From Methylobacterium sp. AMS5 (lineage in GTDB: Bacteria; Pseudomonadota; Alphaproteobacteria; Rhizobiales; Beijerinckiaceae): a stretch of 64,000 nucleotides of DNA. Below the pieces are notes generated by a model. That model had not been told where the DNA came from. It was given only the letters and a program-made list of their open reading frames with translations, and did not search any database. Positions 62,985-64,000 of this stretch are shown piece after piece. The translations under genes were made by a program, and so were the position numbers. The stretch spans positions 1,036,001 through 1,100,000 of the forward strand of contig NZ_CP006992.1 of the NCBI RefSeq assembly GCF_001542815.1, written 5' to 3'. Every line of letters begins with the position of its first letter. The stretch's first letter is position 1.

Positions 62985-63644
62985 ATGGCTGGAACGTCCG
63001 AGACATCCGGTGCAACGCATCCGTCCGGCTTGCCACCGACCGGATCGGCCCGCCTCGACGCGATGAGTGCCGTCCTGGCCCGCAACTGGTGGCTCGTGGC
63101 CCTGCGCGGGGCGCTCGCCATCCTGTTCGGAGCGATCGCCTTCGTGGCGCCGGGGGCCTTCGTGCTCTCCCTGGTGCTGTTCTTCTCGGCCTACATGCTG
63201 GTCGACGGCTTCTTCGGCATCGCCGCAGCGGTGCGGGCGGCACGCCAACACGAGCGCTGGGGGTTCCTGCTACTCGAGGGGCTGCTCGACCTCGTGGTCG
63301 GCGTCGCAGCGTTTCTCGTGCCGGCCGCCGCCGTCTGGGCCTTCGTGCTTCTCGTGGCCGCCTGGGCCCTGCTCTCGGGCGGCCTGATGATCGCGGCGGC
63401 CTTCCGCCTCCACCCGCATTACGGCCGCTGGTGGCTGGGCCTCGGCGGGGTGATCTCGGTGCTGTTCGGGATCGCGCTTCTGATCAATCCCGGCATGTCG
63501 GCTTTGGTGCTGACGTGGTGGCTGGGCGCCTACGCGGTGGCCTTCGGCGTGATGCTGCTGATCCTCGGCTTTCGTCTGCGCTCCCATCACACGGGGCAGG
63601 CGCAGCCGCTCTCGGGGAGCGACCACGCCCGAACCTCGGGCTGA
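62985..63644 (+). CDS. HdeD-family membrane protein
   Basis: 219 residues with six hydrophobic segments in three pairs (LVALRGALAILFGAIAFVAPG, LVLFFSAYMLVDGFFGIAAAV, LLLEGLLDLVVGVAAFLVPAAA, FVLLVAAWALLSGGLMIAAAF and so on), the HdeD pattern. HdeD proteins are linked to acid and general stress tolerance, though their mechanism is unclear. GGAGGAG lies 6 bases upstream of the ATG. The EcfG-type promoter upstream fits stress induction. A terminator hairpin follows at 63652-63674. Confidence 0.85.
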   Translation: MAGTSETSGATHPSGLPPTGSARLDAMSAVLARNWWLVALRGALAILFGAIAFVAPGAFVLSLVLFFSAYMLVDGFFGIAAAVRAARQHERWGFLLLEGLLDLVVGVAAFLVPAAAVWAFVLLVAAWALLSGGLMIAAAFRLHPHYGRWWLGLGGVISVLFGIALLINPGMSALVLTWWLGAYAVAFGVMLLILGFRLRSHHTGQAQPLSGSDHARTSG

Positions 63645-63651
63645 ACGCTGC

Positions 63652-63674
63652 CCGGCCCGCCTGAGGCGGGCCGG
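63652..63674. terminator. Bidirectional hairpin between convergent genes
   Basis: CCGGCCCGCC (63652-63661), TGA, GGCGGGCCGG (63665-63674): a perfect 10-bp stem between the HdeD-like gene and the convergent outer-membrane gene. Confidence 0.7.
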
Positions 63675-63678
63675 TTCG

Positions 63679-64000
63679 TCACTCGCCGCCCCCCCCCGGC
63701 CCCGCGGCGCTGTTGCGCCGAACGAGGACGCGGTTCGGAACCTGATCTGCCTTCTCCGGCCGCCAGAGCGGCACGAGGAAGCGCAGCCAAGCGCGTGTCT
63801 CTTCGCCGCCCAGGTTGCGCTGTGCGATGTCGCGGGTGACGAAGGACTGGACCGTGAACGTATCGAACGCGTAGGCGACGAGGGGACCCATGGCGACCTG
63901 TCCGACAGGCCGGTAGCCCTGCCGGTTCGTCGGCAGGTCGGTCGAGCCGAAGGCGACGGCACCGAACGACCATTTGCCGAACCGCTTGGTCGCGGTCAGG
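63679..64000 (-). CDS. Outer-membrane transporter-like protein, C-terminal part (Phenol_MetA_deg type)
   Basis: Only the last 106 residues lie in the window; the frame is open at the edge. It shows alternating beta strands such as WSFGAVAFGSTDLPTN, VGQVAMGPLVAYAFDTFTVQSFVTRDIAQRN and TRAWLRFLVPLW, characteristic of the Phenol_MetA_deg/'transporter' outer-membrane beta-barrel family, thought to aid uptake of aromatics. A Gly-rich tail (AAGPGGGGE) ends it. The family is fairly clear, the substrate is not. Confidence 0.65.
   Translation of the reverse strand, partial: LTATKRFGKWSFGAVAFGSTDLPTNRQGYRPVGQVAMGPLVAYAFDTFTVQSFVTRDIAQRNLGGEETRAWLRFLVPLWRPEKADQVPNRVLVRRNSAAGPGGGGE

Overview
The window is a GC-rich (roughly two-thirds G+C) chromosomal segment from an alphaproteobacterium. 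Oxalate catabolism genes, a ChvI/ChvG-HPr kinase locus, FlbT and paired short flagellins, a GGAAC-type (EcfG) stress promoter and many palindromic intergenic repeats together fit the Methylobacterium/Methylorubrum extorquens group. This assignment is inference from gene content. No rRNA, tRNA, CRISPR array or intact insertion sequence was seen.

Layout. 1-3.1 kb: a cobalamin riboswitch precedes a siderophore-type TonB-dependent receptor that is translationally coupled to a DUF1624 membrane protein cut by the window edge. 3.4-5.6 kb: a DUF2778 protein, a four-hairpin palindromic element, and a SnoaL-like/OsmC pair. 5.8-20.9 kb: an oxalate island with formyl-CoA transferase 1 (behind a lone PAS protein), oxalyl-CoA decarboxylase, two OxlT-like transporters, a CBS protein, two uncharacterised proteins (one with a P-loop), two very small genes, formyl-CoA transferase 2 and a GntR/FCD regulator. 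21-29 kb: a CobW-like GTPase, a D,D-carboxypeptidase, and queE separated from queD-queC by unrelated genes. 29-35.3 kb: a PIG-L deacetylase and four glycosyltransferases around a set of tiny disordered proteins. 35.7-39.9 kb: chvI-chvG-hprK-EIIA-HPr. 40-48 kb: a HugZ-like protein, lepA and a two-gene RND metal efflux system. 48-54 kb: a LacI regulator, a secreted unknown and a class A PBP. 54-57.3 kb: two flagellins and flbT. 57-64 kb: DUF3606, acyltransferase, HD-GYP, HNH, phosphatase, methionine aminopeptidase, HdeD and an outer-membrane protein cut by the window end.

The most interesting observation is a 17-bp inverted repeat, WGGYAT-N5-ATRCCA, found six times between 5.8 and 20.1 kb. It lies upstream of the PAS-frc1 unit, oxc, oxlT1, the CBS/P-loop gene set, one orphan small gene, and the gntR/frc2 divergent region. 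This outlines a self-regulated oxalate regulon and ties unknown genes (PAS protein, 97-aa protein, 624-aa P-loop protein, 74/75-aa protein) to oxalate use. Functionally, transporters would bring in oxalate, Frc would convert it to oxalyl-CoA, and Oxc would decarboxylate that to formyl-CoA, feeding formate and one-carbon metabolism.
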